From positions 1-64,000 of the forward strand of contig NZ_CAJYTI010000001.1 of NCBI RefSeq assembly GCF_913777625.1: 64,000 nucleotides of DNA, written 5' to 3'. A program made the translations under genes and the position numbers. The stretch comes from an uncultured Sphingomonas sp. (lineage in GTDB: Bacteria > Pseudomonadota > Alphaproteobacteria > Sphingomonadales > Sphingomonadaceae). This document shows positions 37,329 to 46,559 of the stretch, one piece after another. The notes below the pieces were generated by a model. That model was not told where the DNA came from. It worked only from the letters and a program-made list of their open reading frames with translations, and ran no database searches. Each line of letters starts with the position of its first letter. Within the stretch, counting starts at the first letter, position 1.

Positions 37329-38677
37329 GACTGAAAATCCTCGCGGATCGTGACTGCCGGCGAGCAGGCAGCAGCATAGGGCAACAATGCGGTGCGGATC
37401 TTGTGGCGGATCAGCGAGCGGGCGTCGGGCATCAGCGTGCCTTGCCGCACCGCTTCGAATTCGACCGGCAGGTACTGGCTGAGCAACCCAGCAGGGATGG
37501 CGTGCGCGTCGATATTGGCGATCAGCCTCTCGACGGCCAAATCCAGCGCGGGATCGGGCCAGTAATAGCGGATCCGGTCGCTGAAGCTGTACCGCCGGAG
37601 CAGTCGCAACTCGGTCTCATCCCCATGATAAAATTTGTTCCACGCGCCCGGCACGTCGCGCATGCGCCGTTCGCATACCGCCCGCAAATCCGAGCGCTGC
37701 GCGGACTCGACCAGTTCGTCCTCGATATGGGACAGTGCGAAGAGCGCTTCGCGCAGCGCGAAGGTCAGCGCCGGGCCAACCTTCAGAATGGCAAAATGAT
37801 TCTCGACAAGCGCCGCCAGCGCCTGTGGCAACTGATAATCGGTCGAGTGCGCCTCGAACGCGATCGCCTCGCGCCACCCTTCAGCCAAATCGCGCAGCTT
37901 GGCCGCATTGCCCGCCGGATAGTCGATTACCGAGGCATTATCGAATTCGACGCCCGGCTGGACGACCAGCCCGATGACGCGCCGCCACGCATCGTTCAGC
38001 CCCGCAGCCTCGAACGCTTGCCGGTGCGTCACGAGGGTGCAGTGTGCGGCTTCGACATCCGTGGCAGGCACCTCCGCGAGTTGCTCGCTCGCGCCTCCGG
38101 GCGGCGGAACCTCCGTGCCGATGACATAGCTGATGCTGCTGGACCCGAACTTTGCAATCGCCGCCAGCTCGGCGCGCGCACACAGTTCGGCGGCGCGCGC
38201 GGCGATGATCGAATCGTCCAGCACGTCAGGGTCCCCCTGCAGCGGCATCGAGCAATCGAGGTGGATCTTGACGAAGCCCGCCTCGGCAAATGCGGCCACA
38301 AGGTCGCAGGCCTTAGCAAGTGCGATGGCGGCAGGTTCCGCCGTCCAGGCAACGGGGCCGAGATGATCTCCGCCCAGCGCCAGCCGCGTCAGCGGAAGGC
38401 CTCGCTGCGATGCAATCGACTCGACAAAGAGCCGGAAGTCGGCGGGCGTCATCCCCGTATAGCCGCCGAATTGATTGACCTGATTGGCCGTCGCTTCGAC
38501 CAGCAGCAGCCCGCCATCGGCGATGGCTTGATCGACGGCTGCTTCGAGGATCAGCGGGTGCGTGCAGCAAACGGAATAAATCCCGCAGGATTTTCCCGCA
38601 ATATTTGCTTGGATTATCGATCTGATGTCATGCGCCCGCGCATCTGAAATCGATATGATGTCATCGCCTATGATCAT
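37325..38677 (-). CDS. agaZ: D-tagatose-1,6-bisphosphate aldolase subunit GatZ/KbaZ-like (AgaZ)
   Basis: A 450-aa member of the GatZ/KbaZ family, with VCCTHPLILEAA, GGYTGMTPADF, LGGDHLGPVAW and the C-terminal RYYWPDP region. In enterobacteria KbaZ supports the class II aldolase KbaY; in the Shewanella GalNAc pathway the AgaZ relative was assigned tagatose-6-phosphate kinase activity. No KbaY/AgaY aldolase and no other tagatose-6-phosphate kinase is present in this window, so the exact role is open. Confidence 0.88.
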   Translation of the reverse strand: MIIGDDIISISDARAHDIRSIIQANIAGKSCGIYSVCCTHPLILEAAVDQAIADGGLLLVEATANQVNQFGGYTGMTPADFRLFVESIASQRGLPLTRLALGGDHLGPVAWTAEPAAIALAKACDLVAAFAEAGFVKIHLDCSMPLQGDPDVLDDSIIAARAAELCARAELAAIAKFGSSSISYVIGTEVPPPGGASEQLAEVPATDVEAAHCTLVTHRQAFEAAGLNDAWRRVIGLVVQPGVEFDNASVIDYPAGNAAKLRDLAEGWREAIAFEAHSTDYQLPQALAALVENHFAILKVGPALTFALREALFALSHIEDELVESAQRSDLRAVCERRMRDVPGAWNKFYHGDETELRLLRRYSFSDRIRYYWPDPALDLAVERLIANIDAHAIPAGLLSQYLPVEFEAVRQGTLMPDARSLIRHKIRTALLPYAAACSPAVTIREDFQS

Positions 38678-39444
38678 GTCGCCTCTACGATAGATAGCTC
38701 GACGCCACTTTTCAGAAGCGCGTCGGCATATTTTGGAGAAATATTTGAGTCCGTGACGAGTATATCGATGCTGCCAAAGTTACATATCTTGTGAAGACTC
38801 GACCTTCCAAACTTCGAAGAATCCGTCACCGCGATAATATACTGCGAAACCTCGCACATCTTTCGATTCAGGATCGCCTCTTGTTCGAAATGTGTGGTCA
38901 CGCCCGCAGTGAATTCATACCCATCCACCCCAAGAAAGACTTTATCAAAATTATAGTTCATCAAGCCTTCTTCAGCTCTCTTTCCAAAGAGGGATTGAGA
39001 CTTTTTGCGAAGATTTCCACCACTCATCATGATCTCAACCCCCTGATACTGGCATGCAGCTTGAGCAACATTCAGGCTGTTCGTCATGACCTTCAGATTG
39101 TTGAACCCGTTCAAGCAGCAAGATATCTCACCAGTAGTACTACCCGAATCTATTATGATCGCATCCCCATCACGGATGTACTCACGAGCTTTCCATGCAA
39201 GCTTCTTTTTAAGATCAGCATTTTGATGGATCTTTTCGAGCAGGGACAATTCCCTGAATATGCCTTTGCTTGCCGTCGCACCACCACGGGTACGTTGAAG
39301 CGCGCCTCGACGATCAAGTAATTCGAGATCCTTCCGAATTGTAACTTCGGAAACACCGAAGCGATGCGCCAGGTCTAGAACATTTACTCTGCCATCGACC
39401 GAGGCAATCTGCAGAATTTCATGCCTGCGTTCCGTTGAAATCAC
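38674..39444 (-). CDS. agaR: DeoR-family transcriptional regulator (AgaR-like)
   Basis: A 256-aa repressor with a winged helix-turn-helix (residues 1-58: RRHEILQIASVDGRVNVLDL, VSEVTIRKDLELLDRRG) and a DeoR sugar-phosphate sensor domain (IIIDSGSTTGEI, ITVTDSSKFG-like IIAVTDSSKFG). GTG start. Visibly AT-richer than all neighbours and richer in Ile, Lys and Asn, which may indicate recent transfer. It is first in the minus-strand Aga operon, overlaps agaZ by four bases, and is divergent from the TonB receptor, so it probably controls both directions. Confidence 0.92.
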   Translation of the reverse strand: MISTERRHEILQIASVDGRVNVLDLAHRFGVSEVTIRKDLELLDRRGALQRTRGGATASKGIFRELSLLEKIHQNADLKKKLAWKAREYIRDGDAIIIDSGSTTGEISCCLNGFNNLKVMTNSLNVAQAACQYQGVEIMMSGGNLRKKSQSLFGKRAEEGLMNYNFDKVFLGVDGYEFTAGVTTHFEQEAILNRKMCEVSQYIIAVTDSSKFGRSSLHKICNFGSIDILVTDSNISPKYADALLKSGVELSIVEAT

Positions 39445-39545
39445 AGGTCCATGACTCCTTTTCTCGGCGATTCAGCTCACAGCACGCTGTTGGTTGAGAT
39501 ATGTTGGGCGGACCACTCGCCGTCAACAGCCCCTGCATTGCAGCA

Positions 39546-39558
39546 CTTTCGAAATCGC
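39546..39558 (+). promoter_or_regulatory. Candidate AgaR operator, left half-pair
   Basis: CTTTCGAAATCGC, exact inverse of the site at 39619. The pair is placed to let a DeoR-type oligomer loop the DNA between the two divergent operons. Assignment to AgaR is by position. Confidence 0.45.
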
Positions 39559-39618
39559 ATACCATTGATATTTCAGCATATTATCGCATCACACCCGCCC
39601 CGGACGGGTGATTTCGGC

Positions 39619-39631
39619 GCGATTTCGAAAG
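39619..39631 (-). promoter_or_regulatory. Candidate AgaR operator, right half-pair
   Basis: GCGATTTCGAAAG, the exact inverse of the site at 39546, 73 bp away centre to centre. See the left site. Confidence 0.45.
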
Positions 39632-39812
39632 CTTTTCTTCGGTACACCGAGCGACCGGATGTTGCATTTTGCCCGGTGAAATGGTCTCGATAATAACGCA
39701 GACGGCAAGCGTCTCCGAACATTATTTCAAAATATAACAAATAATTTCCGCGCTATGCGTCGGGAACAAATATTCCGCGGGCGGCGCACTGCTTTATAAA
39801 GGTGAGGAAGAC

Positions 39813-42248
39813 ATGATTAATTTGAGGGGTCGAGTTCCAAAAACCTATTTTCTTCTGGCTTCAACTATATTCACATGCCCAGCCCTGGCACAAACGCAAT
39901 CCACTGCCACAAATACGCCGCAAGTCACGCAGACAGGCGACATCGTCGTAACCGCTCAGCGCCGTGAAGAAAAAATCAAGGACGTTCCTGCGCAAGTAAC
40001 GGTGCTGGATGGAGATCGCATCCAGCAAATGGCGCTGTCCGATGTCGTAAGTGTCGTGGAGCATCTTCCGGCTATCAGCTTCCAACAGACCGGAGACCCG
40101 CGCACCGACATGCTGTCGATCCGCGGCATTGCCACGTTGGCCAACATTCCCGGCGTCGAGCCCGACGCGGCCATCGTGATCGACGGCGAAACGCTCGCTC
40201 GAAACGCGCAGCTCGACATGAATCTCGGCGATATCAAACGGGTAGAGCTCCTGGAGGGCCCCCAGGGCACCTTGTTCGGCAAGAATGCCGTGGCCGGCAT
40301 GCTCAACATCGTCACCACGGCGCCGTCGCTCAGCGACGGCCTGTCAGGGAAGGTTAGCGCCGGCATCGCGGAATATGGCGACTATCGCCTGAAAGCAGGC
40401 ATCAACGTCCCCTTGTCGCCGACGGTAGCGGCGATGGTAAACGGCTATTGGGCCCAGACCGATGGCTGGGTGCCCAATGCGAATGCGGGGCAGCCCAACG
40501 GTGGCAAGGGCCATGGCTGGGGCGTGCGCGGGCAGTTGTTGTGGGAACCCGCAAGCAACCTGGAAGTGCTTCTTCGTGTCGAAGGATCGCGCAAGGTTGT
40601 CGCCATGCCATCAACCGTACTGGTCAATCTGACCCAGGCCGATGTGGACCAGGCAGGCGGCGGCGCCAATACGGCGATGACGGCCTGGTACAACAACTTC
40701 CTGAAAATTTCCGGAATCACCTTACCTCTCGTCAACAACAATCACACCTACCTCAACGAGGATCGCGTCAACGCGGACGCCCGCAATTTCGCCTTCTCCG
40801 GGAAGGTTACGTATTCTCTCGGTAGCGTCAAACTTATCTATAACGGATCTTATAGAAATTACCGCCTGAACAGCAATGACAATGAATTGGGAATTCCGGT
40901 CAACCTCGCTCCACTGATGTATGCTGGCCCGTCGAACTACAAAACGACACAGCATGAACTGCGGATCGAGTCGGATAGCGACCAGAAATTGCGCTATACC
41001 GGCGGACTGTTCTATTATCACCTTAATGATTATCGCCGTGAGACGGACGTTCAGTGCTGGAACGCGATGTACAGCGTGCCGAATGTGCCGGCACCGACGT
41101 CACTCGCCAATTTCAACTGCGCGAGTTATGGCGGGCCCGTCTCCAACGGTCCGTATAACGGCTATAATATTGAGGACTATGCGAGCTCCGTTGTCACCGA
41201 CAACTATGCCGTTTTCGGTCAGGCCGAATATGACCTGACGCATAACCTCACGGCCTTCGTCGGCGGCCGGTACCTTACCGAGAAGCAGACGATGACCTAC
41301 CAGACCTTCGCGGATGACAATGAAGGTCCGGCCTATCTGACGCCGTTTTCAGCGTCGGCGACGCATAGTCATTTCATCGACCGCGAGGGGCTTCGCTTCA
41401 AGGCTGGCGATGCAACGTTCTTCGCGACGCATTCGACCGGCTTCAAGGGCGTTGCCTGGGACAATGGCGGCGGCAAGAACATCAGCGAATTCGTCGGGCC
41501 AAGCGCATTCGCACCAGCGCCGCCCGAGGTCAGTCGCCAGTTCGAAATCGGGGTAAAGGGCGACGCGCTGGACCGCAAGATCAGCTATGGCCTGACGCTG
41601 TTCGACCTGCGCGTCCACAATTACCAGGCGCGCGTCAATTTCTTCGACCCGAGCAATCCGGCACCCACCGTGCAGCGCTTGCAGAACGCGGGTACGCTGG
41701 GGTCTGACGGCGTAGAAGCGCGGATCGATTTCAGGCCGGACAACCACTGGGCCTTCGGCACCAGCGTCAACTGGATCCATGCCCGCTTCACCAGCGACAC
41801 CTATATCGCATGCAACAGCTATGCCGTCGCCATGGGCGCCTGCATCGCCGGCGCGGACGGTCAGATGCTGCAGAATCTGAAGGGTCAAGCGCCGACCAAT
41901 GCCCCCAAGTTCAGCGCAGATGCCAATGTGCAATACGCATTCGCCGGGCCCGGGGGACTCGAGAACAGCGTGCGGCTGGATTTCCGCCACCGCGCCTCTC
42001 AAAACAACACGATCAGTCCCGATCCATTCGAAATCCAGCCAGCGTATAGCATCTTCGACCTGAGCTACAATCTGCACTCTTCGGATCAGCGCTATAGTCT
42101 CACGCTGTACGTGAAGAATCTTATGGACAAGTTCTACTATCAGCGGCCCTTCGAGCCTGCCGGAATCGGCTGGGGAGCAGGCGAGAACGCCGTCCTTCCG
42201 ATGGACTACAAGCGTTATTTCGGCGCAGTTTTCACTTCTAAATTCTGA
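39813..42248 (+). CDS. TonB-dependent receptor, AgaO-like glycan receptor
   Basis: An 811-aa outer-membrane receptor. The signal peptide ends PALAQT near residue 27, followed by a TonB-box-like DIVVTAQRREE, a plug domain (VPAQVTVLDGD, QQTGDPRTDMLSIRGI, LEGPQGTLFGKNAVAGMLNI) and a beta-barrel ending in an aromatic (GAVFTSKF). It is closer to the carbohydrate/CirA-like receptors of sphingomonads than to siderophore receptors. The position opposite agaR matches AgaO, the outer-membrane receptor of the Shewanella GalNAc regulon. It is followed at 35 bp by the lectin-like gene, and no terminator is seen between them. Confidence 0.9.
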   Translation: MINLRGRVPKTYFLLASTIFTCPALAQTQSTATNTPQVTQTGDIVVTAQRREEKIKDVPAQVTVLDGDRIQQMALSDVVSVVEHLPAISFQQTGDPRTDMLSIRGIATLANIPGVEPDAAIVIDGETLARNAQLDMNLGDIKRVELLEGPQGTLFGKNAVAGMLNIVTTAPSLSDGLSGKVSAGIAEYGDYRLKAGINVPLSPTVAAMVNGYWAQTDGWVPNANAGQPNGGKGHGWGVRGQLLWEPASNLEVLLRVEGSRKVVAMPSTVLVNLTQADVDQAGGGANTAMTAWYNNFLKISGITLPLVNNNHTYLNEDRVNADARNFAFSGKVTYSLGSVKLIYNGSYRNYRLNSNDNELGIPVNLAPLMYAGPSNYKTTQHELRIESDSDQKLRYTGGLFYYHLNDYRRETDVQCWNAMYSVPNVPAPTSLANFNCASYGGPVSNGPYNGYNIEDYASSVVTDNYAVFGQAEYDLTHNLTAFVGGRYLTEKQTMTYQTFADDNEGPAYLTPFSASATHSHFIDREGLRFKAGDATFFATHSTGFKGVAWDNGGGKNISEFVGPSAFAPAPPEVSRQFEIGVKGDALDRKISYGLTLFDLRVHNYQARVNFFDPSNPAPTVQRLQNAGTLGSDGVEARIDFRPDNHWAFGTSVNWIHARFTSDTYIACNSYAVAMGACIAGADGQMLQNLKGQAPTNAPKFSADANVQYAFAGPGGLENSVRLDFRHRASQNNTISPDPFEIQPAYSIFDLSYNLHSSDQRYSLTLYVKNLMDKFYYQRPFEPAGIGWGAGENAVLPMDYKRYFGAVFTSKF

Positions 42249-42283
42249 AATCTCGACAGCAACTGAAACTATAGGGGGTGATG

Positions 42284-45200
42284 ATGGTGCGGAAGGTTGA
42301 ACGGCAGCGTGAAGTCTTGGCTGCCAATGTCAGCGGCATGGCGCTTGCCATGGGCATGTTTTTCGTACCGAGCGTCGGCCACGCCCAAACCTCGGGCGCG
42401 GTGTGTATCGCCAGCGGTAGCAGCACGGCACAGGCAGGCGGCGCCTGCACCTGGGCGGCGGACACCGACTATTCGGGCGGGACTCAGGCTTCGACCAGCC
42501 ACGCCATCATCATCCCTGCCGGTTTGGCAAGTGCGGCGCCCGCATCGGTCTATCAATCGCAGCGCTATGGAGCGCTGACCTACACCATTCCCAATCTGAC
42601 CGCAGGCGCCAATTATACGGTGACGCTGCATTTTGCGGAGATTTACGCCAACACCGTCGCCGGGAACCGTCGGTTCGCGATTCTGGTCAACGGTGTGCAG
42701 CAAGTGGCCGATTTTGATGTCGTGGCGGCTGCCGGGGCAATGTACACTGCAACCGACAAGACCTTCGCCGCCATCGCGAACAGCAACGGTCAAGTGGTGA
42801 TCGCACTGGCCAATGGCAACAATAACCCGATCATCAGCGGAATAGAGGTTGCCCCGTCCGGTGCGCAGCAGACCTGCATCGCGGTCGGCAGTGCGTCGGC
42901 GTCCAGCAATGCGATGTGCGGCTGGGCCGCCGATATCGACTATTCGGGCGGCACAGTGTGGACGACCGCCAATGCCATCACCATTCCCGCGACGCTGACC
43001 AATGCAGCCCCCGCCTCGCTCTATCAGGCGCAGCGTTACGGCAATGCGACCTATACGATCCCAAATTTGACGCCCGGCGCGACCTACGCGGTCAATCTTC
43101 ATTTTGCCGAAACCTATGCCAACACCGTTGCCGGCAACCGTCAGTTCAACGTCAGCATCGCCGGGCAGCAGGTGCTGACCAATTTCGATGTGGTAGCCGC
43201 GGCCGGCGCCATGAACACCGCCGTGGTGAAATCCTTCATGGTCGTTGCGCCTTCGACCGGACAATTGCCCATTACCCTGACTCGGGGGAACAACAATCCC
43301 ATCATCAGCGGCATTCAAGTCGTGCCGGTTCCGGCGCAACAAGTCTGTATTGGGGCTGGCAGTACCGCGATTGTCGGCGGGCCGACCTGCATGTGGTCGG
43401 CGGATGCGAACTATGCGGGCGGCACCGCGACTTCGACGACGACAGCGATCTCCATCCCATCCGCGGTTACCAACGCGGCACCCGCCGCAGTCTATCAGTC
43501 ACAGCGTTATGGTCCGGCAACCTACACCATCCCCAATCTGGTCCCCGGCGCGCAATATACGGTGAACCTGCACTTCGCCGAGATTTATCCGGGCGCCAAG
43601 GCGGGCGACAGAACGTTCAACGTGGCCATCAACGGCACGCCGGTCCTGTCGAACTTCGACGTTGCAGCCACAGCCGGTGCTGTGAACACCGCATTGGTAG
43701 AAAGCTTCAGCGCAGTCGCTTCGTCCAGCGGACAAATCAGCGTAGCGTTGACCAATGGCAACAACAACGCGATCATCAACGCGATTCAAATAGTGCCGCT
43801 ATTACCGCAGGCCGCGACTGCAACGCTGACCATGCCCACCTCAGCCAGCTACGGCACGATTGGCACCTATACCCTGTCGGCCACTGCCAATTCGAGCGCG
43901 CCGATTTCCTATGCCGTACTCAGCGGGCCCGCACTCATCTCCGGATCGACCTTGAATGTGTTCGGCGGCGGCTATGTCACCATTCAGGCCTACCAGAACG
44001 CCAATGGCACCTTCGGCCCGATTACCTCGTCGACCCAGACATATGCGGTCAATACCGCGACCTCCAATCAGTTGAACTGGCGCGCCGTCGGCTCCGGGAG
44101 CATCAGCCACTCCGGCAGCGACGCGCCGAACAACTATTTCATCGACACGAACGGTCAGTTTTTCCTCGAAAATGCGTTCAGCCAATATGATACCGTACCA
44201 GCCAATCACTATTGGTCCTTCTATTCCGGCACCAATGAATCAACCGCGACGCCATCCCCCGCGAATTCCTACAACTCGAACTGGAGCGTCAACGGTGTAG
44301 CAAGACCCGACACGCAGGCCTTGTGCTCCAGCGGCAATCCGGTGTGGACCGGGTTTACCGCAGCGACCGGGCTGACCGCCGGCAGTAATTATACCGACGG
44401 GAACTTCTGTGACGCGATCGGCGTCTGGGTCGATCCGGATACGGGCACCTGGTATGGACTCATACACAACGAACTCTATCCAAATGCGCCGCGGATCGAC
44501 GCCATTTCGCTCGCTACGTCGACCGACCGGGGCAATAGCTGGACGTTGCTGGGACCGGTCCTTACCTCGCCCTACGGAATCGGCAACGCAAGCAGCTATT
44601 ACTATCAATATGGCGCCGGCGACCAACGGCTCTTCGTCGACACTGCCTCCGGATATTTCTACGTTCAGTATATGACCCGAATCCTGACGCCGCCTGCAGC
44701 CGGCAAGCCGGGCGGGCTATTCCAGACGACCTATGTCGAAGTGGCGCGCGCGCCCATCCGCGAGAAGATGGCCCCTGGCTCGTGGCAGAAGTTCTACCAG
44801 GGTTCGTTCCAAAACACCCCCGGCATCCAGTGGACCTGCGATCCCGCTGTTAACAGCGCATGCCCTGTCGGCGATGCCGCCGCATCCTTGGCAAGCTATG
44901 TCTCTGCCGATTCCAATCCCGTCATGAATCAGTCGATGGTTTGGCCGATATCGTCGCAAAGATCGACAGACCTTTCCACCTACCTCGCCAATGGCGCTAC
45001 GACGCTGGAAGGGCCGTACGGCATTTCCTGGAATGCCTATCTCGGGAAATATGTGTCCGCCGTTCAGGACTTCACCAACAACAGTTACATAAACTTCTAT
45101 GTAACCAGTGACCTTGCATCGCAGCAATGGACATATGCGGGGAGCGTGCCCTATTCGACGCCGGAGAATCCATGGTACATGTGGGTCCGCGATACGCAGA

Positions 45201-45805
45201 CCATGACCACCGGCAAGACTACCGGAAGCACGTTCGACTTTCTGTGCACAGTCAAGTGTAACGGCGGCCAAACGGTGTCGGTCGCGTTTGGCTCCGGCGC
45301 GACACTGCCGACCTATTACGCCAGTTACGATGGAACGGTCAGTGCCAGCAGCACCTACCTGATCCAGCACCCTTCCGCTTCCGTTCCCGCCGCCAGCGGC
45401 ACTGGTACGGGCTGGACGTTTACGCCGGTCGGCGACGGCTCGTTCACGATCGGCCAGAACGGCCAGTATCTCACCGTGGCCGACGGTGATGCTGGCCGGG
45501 CCTGGGGGGCCAGTGTCGCCCTCGCCGCGCCGCTCGCGGCATCCAGCAGCGGACCGCAACTTAGTCGTCAACAGTGGTTCTTCGAACCGATCCGAATGAT
45601 CGGCGGCACCGCCGCGCCGGCCAACGAGTATCGCCTGGTCAATCGCTATAGCGGACTGGTGCTCAGCTTCTCGGCCGCAGGTCTGACCGCATCGAACCTC
45701 GGCTTGGCCGTGACCGCTCCCAGCCGCGACTGGGATCCCGCTTCGGGCGCGACCTATGCGTCCTGGCACGTCGCTGATCAGACGTTGATCTTCGTCGCAC
45801 AATGA
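42284..45805 (+). CDS. Large secreted protein: triple malectin-like domains, propeller core, ricin-like C-terminus
   Basis: A 1173-aa exported protein with a signal peptide (MVRKVERQRE..., cleavage near VGHAQ, residue 35). Three tandem malectin-like domains of about 155 residues (41-195, 198-350 and 353-505) share the pattern YxSQRYG...YTIPNL...YTVNLHFAE, with a pair of cysteines each. A linker follows, then a propeller-like region (about 590-985) with an Asp-box-type ATSTDRGNSW repeat, as in sialidases and GH43-like folds. A ricin-type beta-trefoil-like end (about 1020-1173; GQYLTVADG, YRLVNRYSGLVLSF) closes it. The ATG at 42284 has GGGGG five nt upstream; in-frame GTG 42278 and ATG 42281 also exist. 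Predicted to bind or cleave galactose/GalNAc glycans; no catalytic residue was assigned. virB2 begins 29 bp after its stop codon. Confidence 0.85.
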   Translation: MVRKVERQREVLAANVSGMALAMGMFFVPSVGHAQTSGAVCIASGSSTAQAGGACTWAADTDYSGGTQASTSHAIIIPAGLASAAPASVYQSQRYGALTYTIPNLTAGANYTVTLHFAEIYANTVAGNRRFAILVNGVQQVADFDVVAAAGAMYTATDKTFAAIANSNGQVVIALANGNNNPIISGIEVAPSGAQQTCIAVGSASASSNAMCGWAADIDYSGGTVWTTANAITIPATLTNAAPASLYQAQRYGNATYTIPNLTPGATYAVNLHFAETYANTVAGNRQFNVSIAGQQVLTNFDVVAAAGAMNTAVVKSFMVVAPSTGQLPITLTRGNNNPIISGIQVVPVPAQQVCIGAGSTAIVGGPTCMWSADANYAGGTATSTTTAISIPSAVTNAAPAAVYQSQRYGPATYTIPNLVPGAQYTVNLHFAEIYPGAKAGDRTFNVAINGTPVLSNFDVAATAGAVNTALVESFSAVASSSGQISVALTNGNNNAIINAIQIVPLLPQAATATLTMPTSASYGTIGTYTLSATANSSAPISYAVLSGPALISGSTLNVFGGGYVTIQAYQNANGTFGPITSSTQTYAVNTATSNQLNWRAVGSGSISHSGSDAPNNYFIDTNGQFFLENAFSQYDTVPANHYWSFYSGTNESTATPSPANSYNSNWSVNGVARPDTQALCSSGNPVWTGFTAATGLTAGSNYTDGNFCDAIGVWVDPDTGTWYGLIHNELYPNAPRIDAISLATSTDRGNSWTLLGPVLTSPYGIGNASSYYYQYGAGDQRLFVDTASGYFYVQYMTRILTPPAAGKPGGLFQTTYVEVARAPIREKMAPGSWQKFYQGSFQNTPGIQWTCDPAVNSACPVGDAAASLASYVSADSNPVMNQSMVWPISSQRSTDLSTYLANGATTLEGPYGISWNAYLGKYVSAVQDFTNNSYINFYVTSDLASQQWTYAGSVPYSTPENPWYMWVRDTQTMTTGKTTGSTFDFLCTVKCNGGQTVSVAFGSGATLPTYYASYDGTVSASSTYLIQHPSASVPAASGTGTGWTFTPVGDGSFTIGQNGQYLTVADGDAGRAWGASVALAAPLAASSSGPQLSRQQWFFEPIRMIGGTAAPANEYRLVNRYSGLVLSFSAAGLTASNLGLAVTAPSRDWDPASGATYASWHVADQTLIFVAQ
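42398..43808 (+). repeat. Three tandem ~470-bp repeats encoding malectin-like domains
   Basis: Units begin near 42398, 42867 and 43338, each coding a C-I-x-x-G-S...GCxW start and an NNNPIISGI or NNNAIINAI end. Divergence is substantial at DNA level but the protein pattern is kept, so the duplication is old or under selection for the fold. Confidence 0.75.
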
Positions 45806-45834
45806 CGGGGCGCCGTTCACACGAAAGAGGCAAC

Positions 45835-46155
45835 ATGACACATCTTTCCGGCAAGACCGCGGGGCTCGCGGCGGTATTTTTCGGCAGCATGCGCTCCGGG
45901 GTGGCGCAGGCACAAAGCCTCCCCGATCCGCAAGGCTCTGGCGCGCTGGTCAACGCCGTCACCTGGTTGCAAGGAACGTTGCTGGGGTCCGTCGCCACGG
46001 TGATCGCGGTCATCGCGGTAGCCGGTGTCGGGTTCGGAATGCTGACCGGGCGGATCAACTGGCGCCACGGCGCGGTCGTGATCCTCGGCTGCTTCATCCT
46101 CTTCGGCGCGGCCAGCATCGTCGCGGGGATCCGCGCTGCTGTGGTGGGTGGTTAA
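45835..46155 (+). CDS. virB2: VirB2/TrbC-type pilin
   Basis: A 106-aa pilin precursor with a long N-terminal signal (cleavage near AQAQS, about residue 27), then two hydrophobic helices (about 45-68 and 78-100) joined by a short polar loop (GMLTGRINWRHG), the VirB2/TrbC form. The ATG at 45835 follows AAAGAGG. It is the major pilus subunit of the type IV secretion system, first of the virB genes, 29 bp downstream of the lectin-like gene. Confidence 0.88.
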   Translation: MTHLSGKTAGLAAVFFGSMRSGVAQAQSLPDPQGSGALVNAVTWLQGTLLGSVATVIAVIAVAGVGFGMLTGRINWRHGAVVILGCFILFGAASIVAGIRAAVVGG

Positions 46156-46229
46156 CGCGTGAGCACGACGCGCGGGAGCCGACGCACCTCGAACCGCATG
46201 GCCCGGTCCGGCAGCCCAACGGTGTCTCG

Positions 46230-46559
46230 ATGAGTCGGAGTCAGGCCCGGGGCCGCACCATGGCCGCCCCCGATCTGATGCCGCTCGATCGCTGCACCGT
46301 GTTCATCGCGCTGACTCGGCCGCAGATGTTCGCGGGCGTCACCTACAGCCTGTTCATCGTCAACGCGATCCTCGCAGCCGAGCTGTTTCTGCTCACGCGG
46401 AGCGTGTTGACGATTGCTGTGGCGGTTGCACTGCATCTTGCCGGAGCGGTGCTGTCCCTCCGCGAGCCGCGGTTCCTCGACTTGTGGATCATCCGCTTGG
46501 CGCGCACGCCGCGTCTCGCCAACCATGGGCTGTGGGGATGCAACTCGTACCGCCCCTGA
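46230..46559 (+). CDS. virB3: VirB3 inner-membrane protein
   Basis: A 109-aa protein with two TM helices (about 36-55 and 58-76) and the VirB3 pattern LDRCTVFIALTRPQMFAGV. The C-terminal tail SLREPRFLDLWIIRL, ending WGCNSYRP, is typical of the family. It works with VirB4 in pilus assembly and overlaps virB4 by 22 bases. MAAPD at 46260 is a possible alternative start. Confidence 0.88.
   Translation: MSRSQARGRTMAAPDLMPLDRCTVFIALTRPQMFAGVTYSLFIVNAILAAELFLLTRSVLTIAVAVALHLAGAVLSLREPRFLDLWIIRLARTPRLANHGLWGCNSYRP

Larger units (their letters stand above)
39445..39812. promoter_or_regulatory. AT-rich divergent control region agaR / TonB receptor
   Basis: A 368-bp non-coding region. It contains a perfect 13-bp inverted repeat pair, CTTTCGAAATCGC at 39546-39558 and GCGATTTCGAAAG at 39619-39631, with centres 73 bp apart (about seven helical turns). 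A shorter dyad CACCCG-N7-CGGGTG lies at 39592-39610, and ATTATTT-N11-AAATAAT at 39721-39745. TTTCG-containing sites are usual for AgaR/DeoR regulators. Promoters for both operons must lie here; GAGGAAG precedes the receptor ATG. Confidence 0.6.

Noticed and set aside
42398..43808. Regular repeats considered as a CRISPR or satellite array
   Set aside because: The ~470-bp units code for protein domains in one continuous frame; no short direct repeats with spacers.
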